Below, piece by piece: positions 1 to 8,410 of a stretch of 64,000 nucleotides of DNA. This stretch comes from Alkalibacterium sp. MB6. GTDB taxonomy: Bacteria; Bacillota; Bacilli; Lactobacillales; Carnobacteriaceae_A. The notes under the pieces are model-generated. The model had not been told where the DNA came from. It worked only from the letters and a program-made list of their open reading frames with translations, and ran no database searches. The stretch is taken from contig NZ_PREX01000014.1 in NCBI RefSeq assembly GCF_009935905.1, positions 1 to 64,000 on the forward strand, in the 5' to 3' direction. Position 1 is the stretch's first letter. Every line of letters begins with the position of its first letter. Both the position numbers and the translations under genes were made by a program.

Positions 1-127
1 AAATAATTGAACTAAAAGTGGTTGGCAAAGTTCTTAACTTTTCATTGCAATTTTCTAAACATTTATCTTGCAAAACACACCTACTATATATATTACCTTT
101 TACATAGGGAAAGTAACTTTTTTAGTC

Positions 128-158
128 AAAAAAAAAGACCAGCAATTAAATGCTGGCC
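128..158 (-). terminator. Intrinsic terminator of the flaG-fliD-fliT-fliS unit
   Basis: On the minus strand a 6-bp stem (CCAGCA/TGCTGG, 139-144 with 151-156), extendable by neighbouring bases, is followed by nine T residues (128-136 read in reverse). The loop contains the fliS stop codon (146-148), so the terminator overlaps the end of the coding region. Confidence 0.88.
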
Positions 159-511
159 CACGCTTCAAGTAATTCTGACATTAGTTTTCTTGTATTGATC
201 ATTTTATCGACATCTTTTTTCAAATTCGCTTGGATTAATTCGTTCAATATGTAGCTGTACAAGGTTTCTAGTTCACTCGCTATGGCGTTTTGACCATCTT
301 GGTGATTCAATGAGGTCATAAGTTCGGTAACAATGTCTTGTGCTTTAATTAAATTCAGATTGACCTTGTCCATCTGTTCTCTCTCAAGAGCCAGTTCTGC
401 CAGGCGGATGAACTTGATCGCTCCTTCGTATAGTAATACAACGAGCTGCTTTGGTGATGCTGTTTCAATTTGATTCTTTTTATAAACCTTGGATGCACTA
501 GTGTAGCTCAT
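146..511 (-). CDS. fliS: Flagellar export chaperone FliS
   Basis: FliS binds the C-terminal helix of newly made flagellin in the cytoplasm and keeps it unpolymerised until export. The 121-residue helical product begins MSYTSASKVYKKNQIETASP and continues with the family hallmark QLVVLLYEGAIKFIRLA near residues 24-40. An upstream in-frame start would add 23 residues, but AAGGAA lies a few bases before the ATG at 511 and the product then has normal FliS length, so this start is preferred. It is the last gene of flaG-fliD-fliT-fliS, 13 bases after the fliT-like gene, and its stop codon lies in the loop of the terminator. Confidence 0.93.
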   Translation of the reverse strand: MSYTSASKVYKKNQIETASPKQLVVLLYEGAIKFIRLAELALEREQMDKVNLNLIKAQDIVTELMTSLNHQDGQNAIASELETLYSYILNELIQANLKKDVDKMINTRKLMSELLEAWASI

Positions 512-524
512 TTTTCGTTCCTTT

Positions 525-905
525 CTATACTTCCCGGTCCACAAAGAGGGACTTTTCCTTGTCCATGTAACCATGGACAACCTGTTTGCGCTGATTCATT
601 TGTTTCATTTGATTGCTCAGTTTAGTTGACTGACTGTTAATTTCTTTAATGAATGCTTGCTGTTCGGTAAGGATTCGATGCATCAGCTCTTTGTGTTCTT
701 CTTTAAAAGCGTCTAACTCTTCTGCTGACAGTTGAGCATCGATTCTCTTAATTTGAGCAATAGCTTCATCACTTGCCTTGAGGATAGATGGAGCCGTTTC
801 TGCTTCCTTATCCCATTCCAACAAAGTAGTTAAGATAGTTTGAAGTAAGCTTTCTTTGGCCAGTAGTAACTGACCGTTCATATTATCTAAAGTCATGATC
901 ATCAC
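525..905 (-). CDS. FliT-like flagellar chaperone
   Basis: Small (126 residues), charged, mostly helical cytoplasmic protein between fliD and fliS, the usual place of fliT. FliT-type chaperones bind the cap protein FliD before export. Residues 60-110 (AEELDAFKEEHKELMHRILT and the following Gln/Lys-rich stretch) look like a coiled coil. Sequence conservation in this family is low, so the call rests on position, size and helical character rather than a firm motif. The gene begins 4 bases after the fliD stop. The start could be residue 1 or the Met at residue 2 or 4. Another small flagellar chaperone is the main alternative. Confidence 0.6.
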   Translation of the reverse strand: MMIMTLDNMNGQLLLAKESLLQTILTTLLEWDKEAETAPSILKASDEAIAQIKRIDAQLSAEELDAFKEEHKELMHRILTEQQAFIKEINSQSTKLSNQMKQMNQRKQVVHGYMDKEKSLFVDREV

Positions 906-909
906 TTTT

Positions 910-2310
910 CTATTTATTAGAGTTCATACCGAGTTGGCTGAACATAAAGTCCATTTGCGACTCAGCCTGCATCATTGCCGTATCTAAAGCCGAGAACTGT
1001 CTAATATAACGTTCCCTTTTCGCATCTATACGCATATCAAACTGCTCAATACGTTTGTTCAGGTCTTTAATCATTCGGTCATAGGTATCTTGTCGACCTT
1101 TAATGATGCCTGTTGTTCCTGAAATGTATTCATTCACAAAACTTCTCATGTCAACGGAGAACCCTTTGCGTTCTGATTTAGATTCAGTTGTCATGACGCC
1201 ATCTTTTTCAACTTCTACTTGTTCCGTCACTGTACGTGAAAAGAAATCAGATACTGCTTGTGGCTTATCTTTTAATTGTTCTTCTAAAGTACTTCTATTA
1301 AAACTAGCCGTACCACTTCTATCAATAGTCACACCTAAGTCGGCTAAGCTTTTAATTTCACCTGTACCCGTCCTTGCGGTCATCATCGAACGTAAACTCG
1401 ATTGTAAACGCATTAAGGTTCCATCACCAGATAACGTCCCTGTTTTATTGTTTTCAGCTGAAGGATCACCTACACTAAGTTGCTGAGTAATATAGCTCTG
1501 AGTAGAATTATATTGTTCAACAAACTTTTGCAGTGTATCTGCGGCTTTATCAAGATTTTCAGTAACAGCTAATACTGTGGACTCTTCTCCAGCATGGACG
1601 TTAGTCAGAGTGAAAGTTAAGCCTTCAATCGCGTCATCTATAGTATTTGAGGAGCGAGTGACTTCCAGTCCATCTATACTGAATTTTGCTTCTTGACCTA
1701 TAATTTCTTCTTGATTCAAACCAAGTCGAGACAAAGTATCTCCACTTCCTGTTAATCCAATGCTTTCAGTACCAAATTCAGTATTAACTAATACTAAGCG
1801 GTTATCTATGATAGATGACTTTACTCCTGATTCAGATGTTTTTTCGTTAATTTTACGACTAATATCTCTGAGAGAATCTGTATCTGAAATCTCAATTGTA
1901 GAAGTTTCACCTTTAAAACTAATACTACCGTTGATACCCAATGTCGTATCAACTGAATCGATAACGTTATCACCTAGTTTAACTTGTTCCCCATTTAGAC
2001 GGCTCTGAGTAGCCAGTTGACTAACTTGAACTCGGTAATTCCCAGTTAGAGCATTGGTCTCTGTACTAACAGAAAAGTGCTCAGGCCCGGTTAATTTAGC
2101 CGTTTTCGACTGAAAGTTCTCAGGTTTTTGTAAATCATCTAGACGCTTATGTAAAGAGTCCAAACGAGTATTCAAGTCTTTCCAAGCATTTTGAGACTGC
2201 GTGTATTGTTCTTTTCGTTGAGTAAACTTGATGCCTTTAGCTTTTTCAGCTTCTATCATCTGGTCAACCATACTCATATCAATGCCAGAATATAATCCCA
2301 TTACGTTCAT
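910..2310 (-). CDS. fliD: Flagellar filament cap protein FliD (HAP2)
   Basis: FliD forms the cap at the filament tip under which exported flagellin folds. The product has 466 residues, as expected. The FliD N-terminal domain is visible (GLYSGIDMSMVDQMIEAEK at residues 5-23, then VSQLATQSRL near 110). A variable middle follows, and the C-terminal domain ends in a long heptad-rich helix (KDLNKRIEQFDMRIDAKRER, then FSALDTAMMQAESQMDFMFSQL). It lies between flaG and the fliT-like gene with short gaps and is probably cotranscribed with them. No sigma-28 box was found directly upstream, so expression may depend on read-through from flagellin. Confidence 0.95.
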   Translation of the reverse strand: MNVMGLYSGIDMSMVDQMIEAEKAKGIKFTQRKEQYTQSQNAWKDLNTRLDSLHKRLDDLQKPENFQSKTAKLTGPEHFSVSTETNALTGNYRVQVSQLATQSRLNGEQVKLGDNVIDSVDTTLGINGSISFKGETSTIEISDTDSLRDISRKINEKTSESGVKSSIIDNRLVLVNTEFGTESIGLTGSGDTLSRLGLNQEEIIGQEAKFSIDGLEVTRSSNTIDDAIEGLTFTLTNVHAGEESTVLAVTENLDKAADTLQKFVEQYNSTQSYITQQLSVGDPSAENNKTGTLSGDGTLMRLQSSLRSMMTARTGTGEIKSLADLGVTIDRSGTASFNRSTLEEQLKDKPQAVSDFFSRTVTEQVEVEKDGVMTTESKSERKGFSVDMRSFVNEYISGTTGIIKGRQDTYDRMIKDLNKRIEQFDMRIDAKRERYIRQFSALDTAMMQAESQMDFMFSQLGMNSNK

Positions 2311-2320
2311 ATAAGTAACC

Positions 2321-2707
2321 TCACTCCTTTCTGTCTACTGCAATGCCTGACCATTTCCAAATACCAGCAATGACATCTAGCATTTTTTCAGGCGGAATTT
2401 CTCTTAATACTTCTTTAGTATCTCTATCGACCACTTCGACTAAGGTTCGTCCAGTTCCCTCGTGAATACGAAAAGACAGATGAGCATTTAGCCGTTGAAC
2501 GACACTATTCGCTTCATAAGCCCATTTTTTCACCTGCTCTTTTGAAGGTTCTAAGTGTAAACGATCCATGGTTGGATCTATTTTACCAACTGCCTTTAGC
2601 GGTTCCACGTAGCGGTCACCTTGAAAGGATACCGCATTTTTGGAAGAATGTAAAACCTGGTCAATCGTTCGAATCGTGTCAATTGTTTCAATTCGCTGAA
2701 CCATCAT
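2321..2707 (-). CDS. flaG: FlaG family flagellar protein
   Basis: FlaG proteins are small cytoplasmic or export-associated factors found beside fliD that influence filament length; the mechanism is not settled. The 128-residue product has a variable N-terminal half and the conserved FlaG C-terminal domain: NAHLSFRIHEGTGRTLVEV, then DTKEVLREIPPEKMLDV, an amphipathic beta-strand and helix pattern. The gene is first of the flaG-fliD-fliT-fliS group, 10 bases before fliD, and follows flagellin after a hairpin. Identification is firm at family level; the exact role is not. Confidence 0.85.
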   Translation of the reverse strand: MMVQRIETIDTIRTIDQVLHSSKNAVSFQGDRYVEPLKAVGKIDPTMDRLHLEPSKEQVKKWAYEANSVVQRLNAHLSFRIHEGTGRTLVEVVDRDTKEVLREIPPEKMLDVIAGIWKWSGIAVDRKE

Positions 2708-2755
2708 CTTAACCCCTCTGCAACAAAATGATTAATATTTTTTTAAAAACACTAT

Positions 2756-2790
2756 GTAAGACAAAACCGAAGCAGTGAAACACTGCTTCG
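2756..2790 (-). terminator. Hairpin terminator after flagellin
   Basis: Perfect 10-bp stem CGAAGCAGTG/CACTGCTTCG (2768-2777 and 2781-2790) with a 3-base loop, followed on the minus strand by GTTTTGTCTT. The T-tract is interrupted, so termination may be partial. That would let flaG-fliD-fliT-fliS be transcribed at a lower level from the strong flagellin promoter. Confidence 0.8.
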
Positions 2791-2824
2791 ATTCTGTGTC
2801 GTAAATATGAAATTAAAGGTAAGA

Positions 2825-3712
2825 TTAACCCAATAATTGTAGAACACCTTGTGGCATTTGGTTAGCTTGAGCCAACATTGCAGTTGATGCTTGAGAAAGG
2901 ATGTTGTTCTTAGTGAACTCCATCATTTCTTCAGCCATGTCAACGTCACGGATACGTGAGTTAGCTTCAGATAGGTTTTCTTTAGTTGTTGTTAAGTTGT
3001 TGATTGTATGATCTAGACGGTTTTGAGTTGCTCCTAGGTTAGCACGTTCTGTGGAAACTGTTTTTATAGCTGCATCTATAGTTGTAAGTACTGTATCAAA
3101 ACCAGTAGCACTTGGTGTAGTAGCTTCTGTTGCCCCACTGACAACCAAAGTACTTACAGCAGGATCACCTTCTGTTGCTGGTGCTGTTGCTAATCCTAAA
3201 CCTACAGCACTCATGTCGCCAATATTTAATGTAATTTGTTGAGTAGCATTGGCACCAATTTGGAACGAGAGTGCTTGTCCGCCTTCTGCCTTAAAAGCTC
3301 CATTTAAAAGAGTTTTAGTATTGAATTGTGTTTGATTTGCAATACGATCTACTTCTGAAGATAGAGAATCCATTTCTTTTTGTATAGCTAATCTATCGTC
3401 ATTAGTATTGGTAGCGTTAGATGCTTGTACAGTAAGATCACGCATACGATTTAAGATTGAATGAGTTTCATTCAATGCGCCTTCAGCCGTTTGAATTAGT
3501 GAAATACCATCTTGAGCGTTACGAGTAGCTTGATTCAAGCCAGAAATTTGGTTTTTCATTTTTTCTGAAATTGAAAGTCCTGCAGCATCGTCGCCCGCTC
3601 TGTTGATTCTTAGACCTGAAGATAGTTTAGCCATTGAATCGCCTCTAGCTCCGTTTGCTTGAGTCAAACGTGAGTATGTATTCATAGCTGCTGTGTTTGT
3701 ATTAATACGCAT
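2825..3712 (-). CDS. hag: Flagellin, the filament subunit
   Basis: Flagellin is secreted by the flagellar export apparatus and polymerises into the filament. The 295-residue product carries the conserved terminal D0/D1 domains: MRINTNTAAMNTYSRLTQAN at the start, SSGLRINRAGDDAAGLSISE near residues 31-50, and SRIRDVDMAEEMMEFTKNNI with the C-terminal LSQASTAMLAQANQ near 255-285. The surface-exposed middle is short (about residues 165-205) and rich in Ala, Thr and Gly, so the filament should be thin and smooth. The gene has its own sigma-28 promoter 55-80 bases upstream and its own hairpin downstream. It is the only flagellin gene in the window. Confidence 0.97.
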   Translation of the reverse strand: MRINTNTAAMNTYSRLTQANGARGDSMAKLSSGLRINRAGDDAAGLSISEKMKNQISGLNQATRNAQDGISLIQTAEGALNETHSILNRMRDLTVQASNATNTNDDRLAIQKEMDSLSSEVDRIANQTQFNTKTLLNGAFKAEGGQALSFQIGANATQQITLNIGDMSAVGLGLATAPATEGDPAVSTLVVSGATEATTPSATGFDTVLTTIDAAIKTVSTERANLGATQNRLDHTINNLTTTKENLSEANSRIRDVDMAEEMMEFTKNNILSQASTAMLAQANQMPQGVLQLLG

Positions 3713-3766
3713 AATTGTATTCCTCCATTAGTGTTTGTTTTTAAGGCTTATCGCCTTCTAATCTTA

Positions 3767-3793
3767 CTATCGGATAACCATACTATTTGTTAA
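3767..3793 (-). promoter_or_regulatory. Sigma-28 (SigD/FliA) promoter of flagellin
   Basis: On the minus strand: TTAA (3790-3793), 15-base spacer, TCCGATAG (3767-3774). This closely fits the SigD consensus TAAA-N15-GCCGATAT and matches the box before flgM almost base for base. The transcript would have a leader of about 45 bases. Confidence 0.87.
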
Positions 3794-3812
3794 GTACTTT
3801 TTTATAAATATC

Positions 3813-3848
3813 TAAAAAAAACGATTAAAGACTGTAAAGTCCTTAACC
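3813..3848 (-). terminator. Terminator of the flgMNKL operon
   Basis: Minus-strand stem of 11 pairs with two G-U wobbles (3823-3833 with 3838-3848), a 4-base loop and a run of T residues (3813-3822). It lies 9 bases beyond the flgL stop and isolates this operon from flagellin. Confidence 0.87.
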
Positions 3849-3856
3849 GCTTCTGT

Positions 3857-4762
3857 TTATCTCACATAATCCATTATGTTCGTTTGAAGTATTCTCGTTC
3901 CCATATTCAATGATGCTTGGTAAGCAGTCATTTCCATTGTGTATTGCATGTAGGTTTCAGCTAGATCAATATCTTGGTTCGTTGATAAAGCTGTTTCTAA
4001 ATTCAAATTTTCAGCTTCGTTTCTTGCTTTTGCAGCTGTTAGTCTGTTTTGAGTTGCACCTATTCCTGTTCGTACATTAAGAATATTGTTCATTTCTTTA
4101 TCGATTTGGCTAAGTAAATCTCCACCAAGCTGACTAGTGTCGTCTGTATCTAGTGCTTGGAATAAATCATTGAACAACTGACCCAAGTTACCTTCACCAT
4201 TCTCTAGCTTACTACCATCTGTCTGCAGTTCTACCATGACACCTCTAGATATTTCTTTTGGAGTATTATCAGCTGTACCGTTATAGGTGACTCCTGTAAA
4301 GGTACCATCATCTGCTCGTTCTATTGTGAATGGTTTGGTTGTACTATTTTGACCAGCAAAAATGTAACGCCCACCAAAGTTAGTGTTTAATGAGTCCATC
4401 ATAGTTTCGACTTCGCTATTAATTTCCGCTTTTATAGCCGCACGGTCATCAGTGTTTAAGGTCCCGTTCGCTGCTTGCTGGGTTAGGGTATGGATACGTT
4501 GAATAGAATTCGTGGCATTAGCTAACGCCGCATCTTGAACATTGGTAAAGTCAATTGCATCGTTAATTGTTCCTTGATACGTATCGTTTTGTTTGATTTC
4601 ATTTTTCAAATCAATGATTTTAGATACTTTAAGGGGATCATCACTTGGACGATTCACTTGTTTCAAAGATGATAGCTGTTCTTGATATTTAAATACATTG
4701 TTCATGTTACTGTTTAAGTTAGTTAAGAAGCTTTGTGACATAAGAGAATTCGTTATTCTCAT
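3857..4762 (-). CDS. flgL: Hook-filament junction protein FlgL (HAP3)
   Basis: FlgL joins the hook-proximal adaptor FlgK to the filament. The 301-residue product has flagellin-like terminal helices: MRITNSLMSQSFLTNLNSNM at the start with YQEQLSSLKQVNRPSDDPLK near residues 27-46, and LAETYMQYTMEMTAYQASLN near 268-287. The middle (FGGRYIFAGQNSTTKPF, near 125-141) is the FlgL beta domain. It lies 3 bases after flgK, the standard order, and is the last gene of the flgM-flgN-flgK-flgL unit. Confidence 0.95.
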   Translation of the reverse strand: MRITNSLMSQSFLTNLNSNMNNVFKYQEQLSSLKQVNRPSDDPLKVSKIIDLKNEIKQNDTYQGTINDAIDFTNVQDAALANATNSIQRIHTLTQQAANGTLNTDDRAAIKAEINSEVETMMDSLNTNFGGRYIFAGQNSTTKPFTIERADDGTFTGVTYNGTADNTPKEISRGVMVELQTDGSKLENGEGNLGQLFNDLFQALDTDDTSQLGGDLLSQIDKEMNNILNVRTGIGATQNRLTAAKARNEAENLNLETALSTNQDIDLAETYMQYTMEMTAYQASLNMGTRILQTNIMDYVR

Positions 4763-4765
4763 CTG

Positions 4766-6259
4766 TTACACCCCAGTTCTATTGATTAAAGTGTCGAGCA
4801 TTTCTGATATGGTTTGTAAGACACGTGAATTAGCTTGGAAAGCCGTTGAATATTTAATCATATCAACTACTTCTTCGTTAATGTCTACTCCTGAAATGGA
4901 TTCACGTCGTTGAGTTAATAGGTTCATTAACCCTTTTTGAGTATTTAACATGTTGTCTTCCTGCTGTTTAACGATTCCCATGTCAGTAACCATGCTATTG
5001 TAGCGTCCAAAAAGAGTCGTTCCAGTAGAAGCTGGTTCGTGTGACATCGTAACTGGATTGTAATTCCATGAGTCAACGTCTGTAGACATTGTTTTATGTT
5101 GCAATGAGGCAATGGACTGTGCTCTAGAACCGTCTCCGGCGAATTCATTGTCCATGGATCGACCAGATACAACTAATCCGGGATCTTTTTTCAGCGCATC
5201 CGACACTTTTAAGGATAAGGCCGCGCCTTTAGAGTCATTGTGATCTCCTAATTCAAAGAAGTCTCGCCCTTTAGGCTCTCCTTCAATAGTTGGTGTGCTA
5301 TGAATATCATTTACCGCTGTCGCAAAGGCGAAAGCGAACTCATCCAACTCACTTTGCATATCAGATATGACATCAAGCGCCTCTTGTGTGCCTTTCATTG
5401 AACCAGCTGTAGGAGTGATCACTTTTGCTTCTTTTCCGTCAAGGACAACGATATTGCCTAGTTTTCCACCAGTAACAGTATCCTCATTAGCTAATTCACC
5501 GTTTTCACCTACTACAACGGCTAGTTCTTTGCGTGATTGATGGTCTAAGACGGTTTCCCCTTGCATAGATACTGATACGCGATTGTATTTATCACGAGTC
5601 ACATTAATATCTAGTTTTCCAGCAACATCTGTCAATAAACGTTCCTGCTGATCTAGTAAGTCATTTGGTGTAAACCCTCTAACTGATGCTTGCCATATTT
5701 GGTGATTTAATTGATCTAACTGTTTTAAAGATGAGTTAACGTTTAGTGCAGCTTTGTCTAACTCATTAATCGTATCATTATGTAAACTTTCCATCGAACG
5801 AGCCATGTGGTGAATCGAATCGGTAAAGGTTTCGCTCGTTTGTACAAGCATTGTACGTGCTGCGCCTTGTTCAGGGTTGGATGCTAAATAAGTCCAAGCG
5901 TTGAAGACTTCTGAAATTTGATTTGATAGACCCGTATCAGACGGTTCGTTATAGATAGCTTCTAACTGACCAACAATGTCAGATAGGGATTGGTGTGCAC
6001 TTGTCGTTGAATGCCCTTGTCTTAATTGCGTGGTTATGTATTCGTCACTCACTCGGTCAACGTTACCGATTCTGACACCTGTACCAATTTGACCGATTCC
6101 AGGTACGTTAGTCGCAATGTCGGCTTGCATGGTCACACGTTGTCTCGTGTACCCAGTCGTGTTGGCGTTAGCGACGTTATGTCCGATGGTTTGTAAAGCC
6201 GTCTGTTGGGCGTGTAAGCCTTTAGTGGCCGTGTTTAATGTTCCAAATAATCCGCTCAT
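4766..6259 (-). CDS. flgK: Hook-associated protein FlgK (HAP1)
   Basis: FlgK caps the completed hook and forms the first junction ring. At 497 residues it has normal length. The N-terminal rod/hook signature is clear (LNTATKGLHAQQTALQTIGH then NVANANTTGYTRQRV, residues 7-41). The C-terminal flagellar basal-body domain is also present (SGVDINEEVVDMIKYSTAFQ then ANSRVLQTISEMLDTLINR, about 455-492). The gene lies 11 bases after flgN and 3 before flgL. Confidence 0.96.
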   Translation of the reverse strand: MSGLFGTLNTATKGLHAQQTALQTIGHNVANANTTGYTRQRVTMQADIATNVPGIGQIGTGVRIGNVDRVSDEYITTQLRQGHSTTSAHQSLSDIVGQLEAIYNEPSDTGLSNQISEVFNAWTYLASNPEQGAARTMLVQTSETFTDSIHHMARSMESLHNDTINELDKAALNVNSSLKQLDQLNHQIWQASVRGFTPNDLLDQQERLLTDVAGKLDINVTRDKYNRVSVSMQGETVLDHQSRKELAVVVGENGELANEDTVTGGKLGNIVVLDGKEAKVITPTAGSMKGTQEALDVISDMQSELDEFAFAFATAVNDIHSTPTIEGEPKGRDFFELGDHNDSKGAALSLKVSDALKKDPGLVVSGRSMDNEFAGDGSRAQSIASLQHKTMSTDVDSWNYNPVTMSHEPASTGTTLFGRYNSMVTDMGIVKQQEDNMLNTQKGLMNLLTQRRESISGVDINEEVVDMIKYSTAFQANSRVLQTISEMLDTLINRTGV

Positions 6260-6270
6260 GTGTTTACTCC

Positions 6271-6636
6271 TTAAAGTGATTGATCAAGTAAGGTGCTCTT
6301 TTTACTCGAGTCATACTTCCCTTTTTTCGAATAGGTCGTGTTTTGGCTGGCTGCTTTTTTAATATGCTCCAACATGGTTTCAGTGAAGTTCATTGCTTGT
6401 TGGGTCAGTGTTAAGTTCGTTTCTTGAAGCATCTTCACTTCACGTGAAAGAACGTTGAGTCGTTCAATCTCAACGTCCGTGTCATCGAATTTTGACAGTT
6501 CAATTATCACTGTTTCTTTTTTTTGAATTAATTCAATTAATCGCTGACCATTATTTTCAATCAGCACATCTCTTTCCTGAATTAACAGGTCTTTCAACTC
6601 TTCTAGTAAGGCAATAACTTTATTTGTTTGTGGCAT
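6271..6636 (-). CDS. flgN: FlgN-type export chaperone
   Basis: FlgN chaperones escort FlgK and FlgL to the export gate. The 121-residue product is almost entirely helical and charged, with the family pattern LLEELKDLLIQERDVLIENN near residues 10-29 followed by a second helix with KKETVIIELSKFDD. Low sequence conservation is normal for this family, so position between flgM and flgK is strong supporting evidence. Gaps of 4 and 11 bases to its neighbours suggest one transcript. Confidence 0.85.
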   Translation of the reverse strand: MPQTNKVIALLEELKDLLIQERDVLIENNGQRLIELIQKKETVIIELSKFDDTDVEIERLNVLSREVKMLQETNLTLTQQAMNFTETMLEHIKKAASQNTTYSKKGKYDSSKKSTLLDQSL

Positions 6637-6640
6637 CAGT

Positions 6641-6916
6641 TTAAGACTCCTTTTGTTCCTTCAACGCTTTGATTAAACCTTGAGAGATTTTAGTCGCGTC
6701 CACTTCATAGTCACCGTTTTGAATGGCTTGTTTAATGGTATCTACTCGTTCAGAAAAAGCAGCTTTGTCAGCTTTCATTAAGGCTTGTGCTTCTTCAGAG
6801 AAGCTCACTTGAACGGCTTCTTTTGCCTGTCCTTTACTTACTTCTTTTCCAGCTTCGCGGTTAAGTGGTTTTGAATTATTTACTGACGATAAGGAATTAT
6901 ATTTATTTATTTTCAT
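6641..6916 (-). CDS. flgM: Anti-sigma-28 factor FlgM
   Basis: FlgM binds the flagellar sigma factor and silences late genes until the hook is finished and FlgM is exported. The 91-residue product has a disordered Lys/Asn/Ser-rich N-terminus and the helical binding region with VSFSEEAQALMKADKAAFSE, then RVDTIKQAIQNGDYEVD and the typical ATKISQGLIKAL ending. It is preceded by a sigma-28 box, giving negative autoregulation. It is first in flgM-flgN-flgK-flgL. The sigma factor gene is outside the window. Confidence 0.92.
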   Translation of the reverse strand: MKINKYNSLSSVNNSKPLNREAGKEVSKGQAKEAVQVSFSEEAQALMKADKAAFSERVDTIKQAIQNGDYEVDATKISQGLIKALKEQKES

Positions 6917-6986
6917 GATCAGCTCTCCTCAATATTGGCTGTTTAGTTTAAGTTTACCTACTGTACTTTTCATGTACTTACTCTTA

Positions 6987-7013
6987 CTATCGGATAGACA
7001 GAAAAATAATTAA
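6987..7013 (-). promoter_or_regulatory. Sigma-28 promoter of flgMNKL
   Basis: Minus strand TTAA (7010-7013), 15-base spacer, TCCGATAG (6987-6994), followed by TAAGAG. Both hexamer regions and the spacer length equal those of the flagellin promoter. It starts about 70 bases upstream of the flgM ATG. Confidence 0.87.
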
Positions 7014-7156
7014 GACTTAAATTTAAACTAGAGTTAGTATACAGAAAAGTTAGCCTTAATAAAATAGTTAAACAAGATTTGTAGGAAAGGTTCCTAAAAG
7101 AATCGTTTTAATTAGTTTTATCCCTCAACTCTTTTCGATCACAAACAGGCTAATAA

Positions 7157-7244
7157 TTCCAATTGCCCACCGTTTTTCGTGAGTAACTGGAATAATAGAC
7201 GCTTTTATTTCCAGTTGCCCACCGTTTCTCCCGAGTAACTGGAA
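7157..7244. repeat. Tandem pair of imperfect palindromes, 52-base period
   Basis: Two 36-base copies (7157-7192 and 7209-7244) differ at about four positions. Each begins TTCC(A/G)... and ends with AACTGGAA, so the ends pair; in copy 2 the outer 8 bp are perfect (TTCCAGTT/AACTGGAA) and extend to CTTTTA/TAAAAG outside. They occupy the roughly 390-base gap between flgM and fliY, which also holds the flgM promoter and the fliY terminator. The rest of the gap (about 7014-7156) shows nothing recognisable. Confidence 0.8.
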
Positions 7245-7270
7245 TAAAAGCCTAAAAATGGCTCTATATA

Positions 7271-7305
7271 TCAAAAAAAGCAGAGACCCCAGCCTCTGCT
7301 TTTCC
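7271..7305 (-). terminator. Terminator of the chemotaxis/switch operon
   Basis: Symmetrical hairpin AAAAGCAGAG/CTCTGCTTTT (7276-7285 and 7294-7303) with an 8-base loop and a T-run on the minus strand. It begins 8 bases beyond the fliY stop and ends the 10.7-kb che-fliM-fliY unit. Confidence 0.88.
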
Positions 7306-7312
7306 TAATTGT

Positions 7313-8410
7313 TTATTTATTTAAATGTCTAACGCGTTGTTCTTTGCTTAAGATATTCGTGATTCTGATACCGAAGCTTTCGTTAATGACAACGACTTCA
7401 CCTTCGGCAATGAGTTTGCCGTTAACATAGATTTCTAGCGGTTCATCCGTCATTTTGTCGAGTTCCACTACGGAACCTGTGCTTAATGACAAAATATCTT
7501 TAATCGTTTTACGGCTCTTGCCTAAGACGACGCTAAAATCTAGCGGCACGTCCATGATTAAGTCTAAATTGCGTGGGGCATGTTTGGTCGGGTTTTTCTC
7601 TAGTTCTTGATACTCAGGTCTTTGAATATGTACAGATTCTTCAGGAACAGTTGCTTCTCGTTCTTCCGAATTATCGGAAGGACGGCTAGTCTCTTTGACC
7701 ATTTCTGTCTCTCTCCCATGTAGTACCTCTGCTTCATCACCCATCATAATATCCGCAATTTCCATTACTGTGTCCAGTGGTAAGATTTGCATGATTTCAC
7801 TTTCTAGTAACCCTTCGACGCTTAAATGGAATGACGTCATACACACCATTTCATCTGGATCGGGCATATCTACTGCAGCTTCACTTGCATTTTCCCATAA
7901 TTTAACAAGGGGTGGCGAAATATCCACTCGACGATTAAACATGGTAGCCATAGCCGTTGAAGCCGATCCAATCATTTGGTTCATTGCTTCTGAAACAGCA
8001 CTTAGTTCGAGTTCAGTGAACTCATTTTCGTTGACATTGCTTCCATCATTTCCCATCATTAAATCTGCAATCACTATGGCATCGTTGATATCAATCATTA
8101 ATACGTTTCTACCGACTAATCCTTCTTTAAAGGCTATAGTAGTCACTACTTTGGGTGTTTGACTACCTTCAATAATGCGACTAATCGTTGTGCCTTTAAC
8201 TTTTGGGGTCGTTATGCTTACTTTACGATTTAACAACTGGGAAAGAGTCGTTGCTGCCTGTGACATCGATATGTTACCGACTTCTCCGATAATATCTTTT
8301 AACTCTTGACTCATCGGATCGTCTATTTCGTCAACTGCTGGTTCCGCATTATGTAGAGCTGTTCCATTTAGCAAGGCATCGATTTCTTCTTGTGTCATTT
8401 GATTACTCAT
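7313..8410 (-). CDS. fliY: Flagellar motor switch phosphatase FliY (CheC-FliN fusion)
   Basis: FliY is a C-ring component and a CheY-P phosphatase. Domains in order: an N-terminal CheY-P-binding peptide (QEEIDALLNG, about residues 6-15) like that of FliM; a CheC-type phosphatase domain with two active-site helices (DIIGEVGNISMSQAATTLSQ and FTELELSAVSEAMNQMIGSA); an acidic linker; and a C-terminal SpoA/FliN domain (DVPLDFSVVLGKSRKTIKDI, about 289-308) ending EQRVRHLNK. An upstream GTG (8416) would add two residues; the ATG at 8410 gives the usual family start. The gene overlaps the end of fliM, indicating translational coupling, and is the last gene of the operon. Confidence 0.93.
   Translation of the reverse strand: MSNQMTQEEIDALLNGTALHNAEPAVDEIDDPMSQELKDIIGEVGNISMSQAATTLSQLLNRKVSITTPKVKGTTISRIIEGSQTPKVVTTIAFKEGLVGRNVLMIDINDAIVIADLMMGNDGSNVNENEFTELELSAVSEAMNQMIGSASTAMATMFNRRVDISPPLVKLWENASEAAVDMPDPDEMVCMTSFHLSVEGLLESEIMQILPLDTVMEIADIMMGDEAEVLHGRETEMVKETSRPSDNSEEREATVPEESVHIQRPEYQELEKNPTKHAPRNLDLIMDVPLDFSVVLGKSRKTIKDILSLSTGSVVELDKMTDEPLEIYVNGKLIAEGEVVVINESFGIRITNILSKEQRVRHLNK

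Noticed and set aside
1103-1486. Plus-strand frame opposite fliD
   Set aside because: Antisense to conserved FliD coding sequence, no RBS or recognisable motif.
4945-5172. Minus-strand 75-codon frame within flgK
   Set aside because: Alternative frame inside the conserved FlgK gene without RBS.
7695-8162. Open plus-strand frame of 155 codons opposite fliY
   Set aside because: It is the reverse shadow of the conserved FliY coding region, has Ser/Ile-rich composition and no family resemblance.
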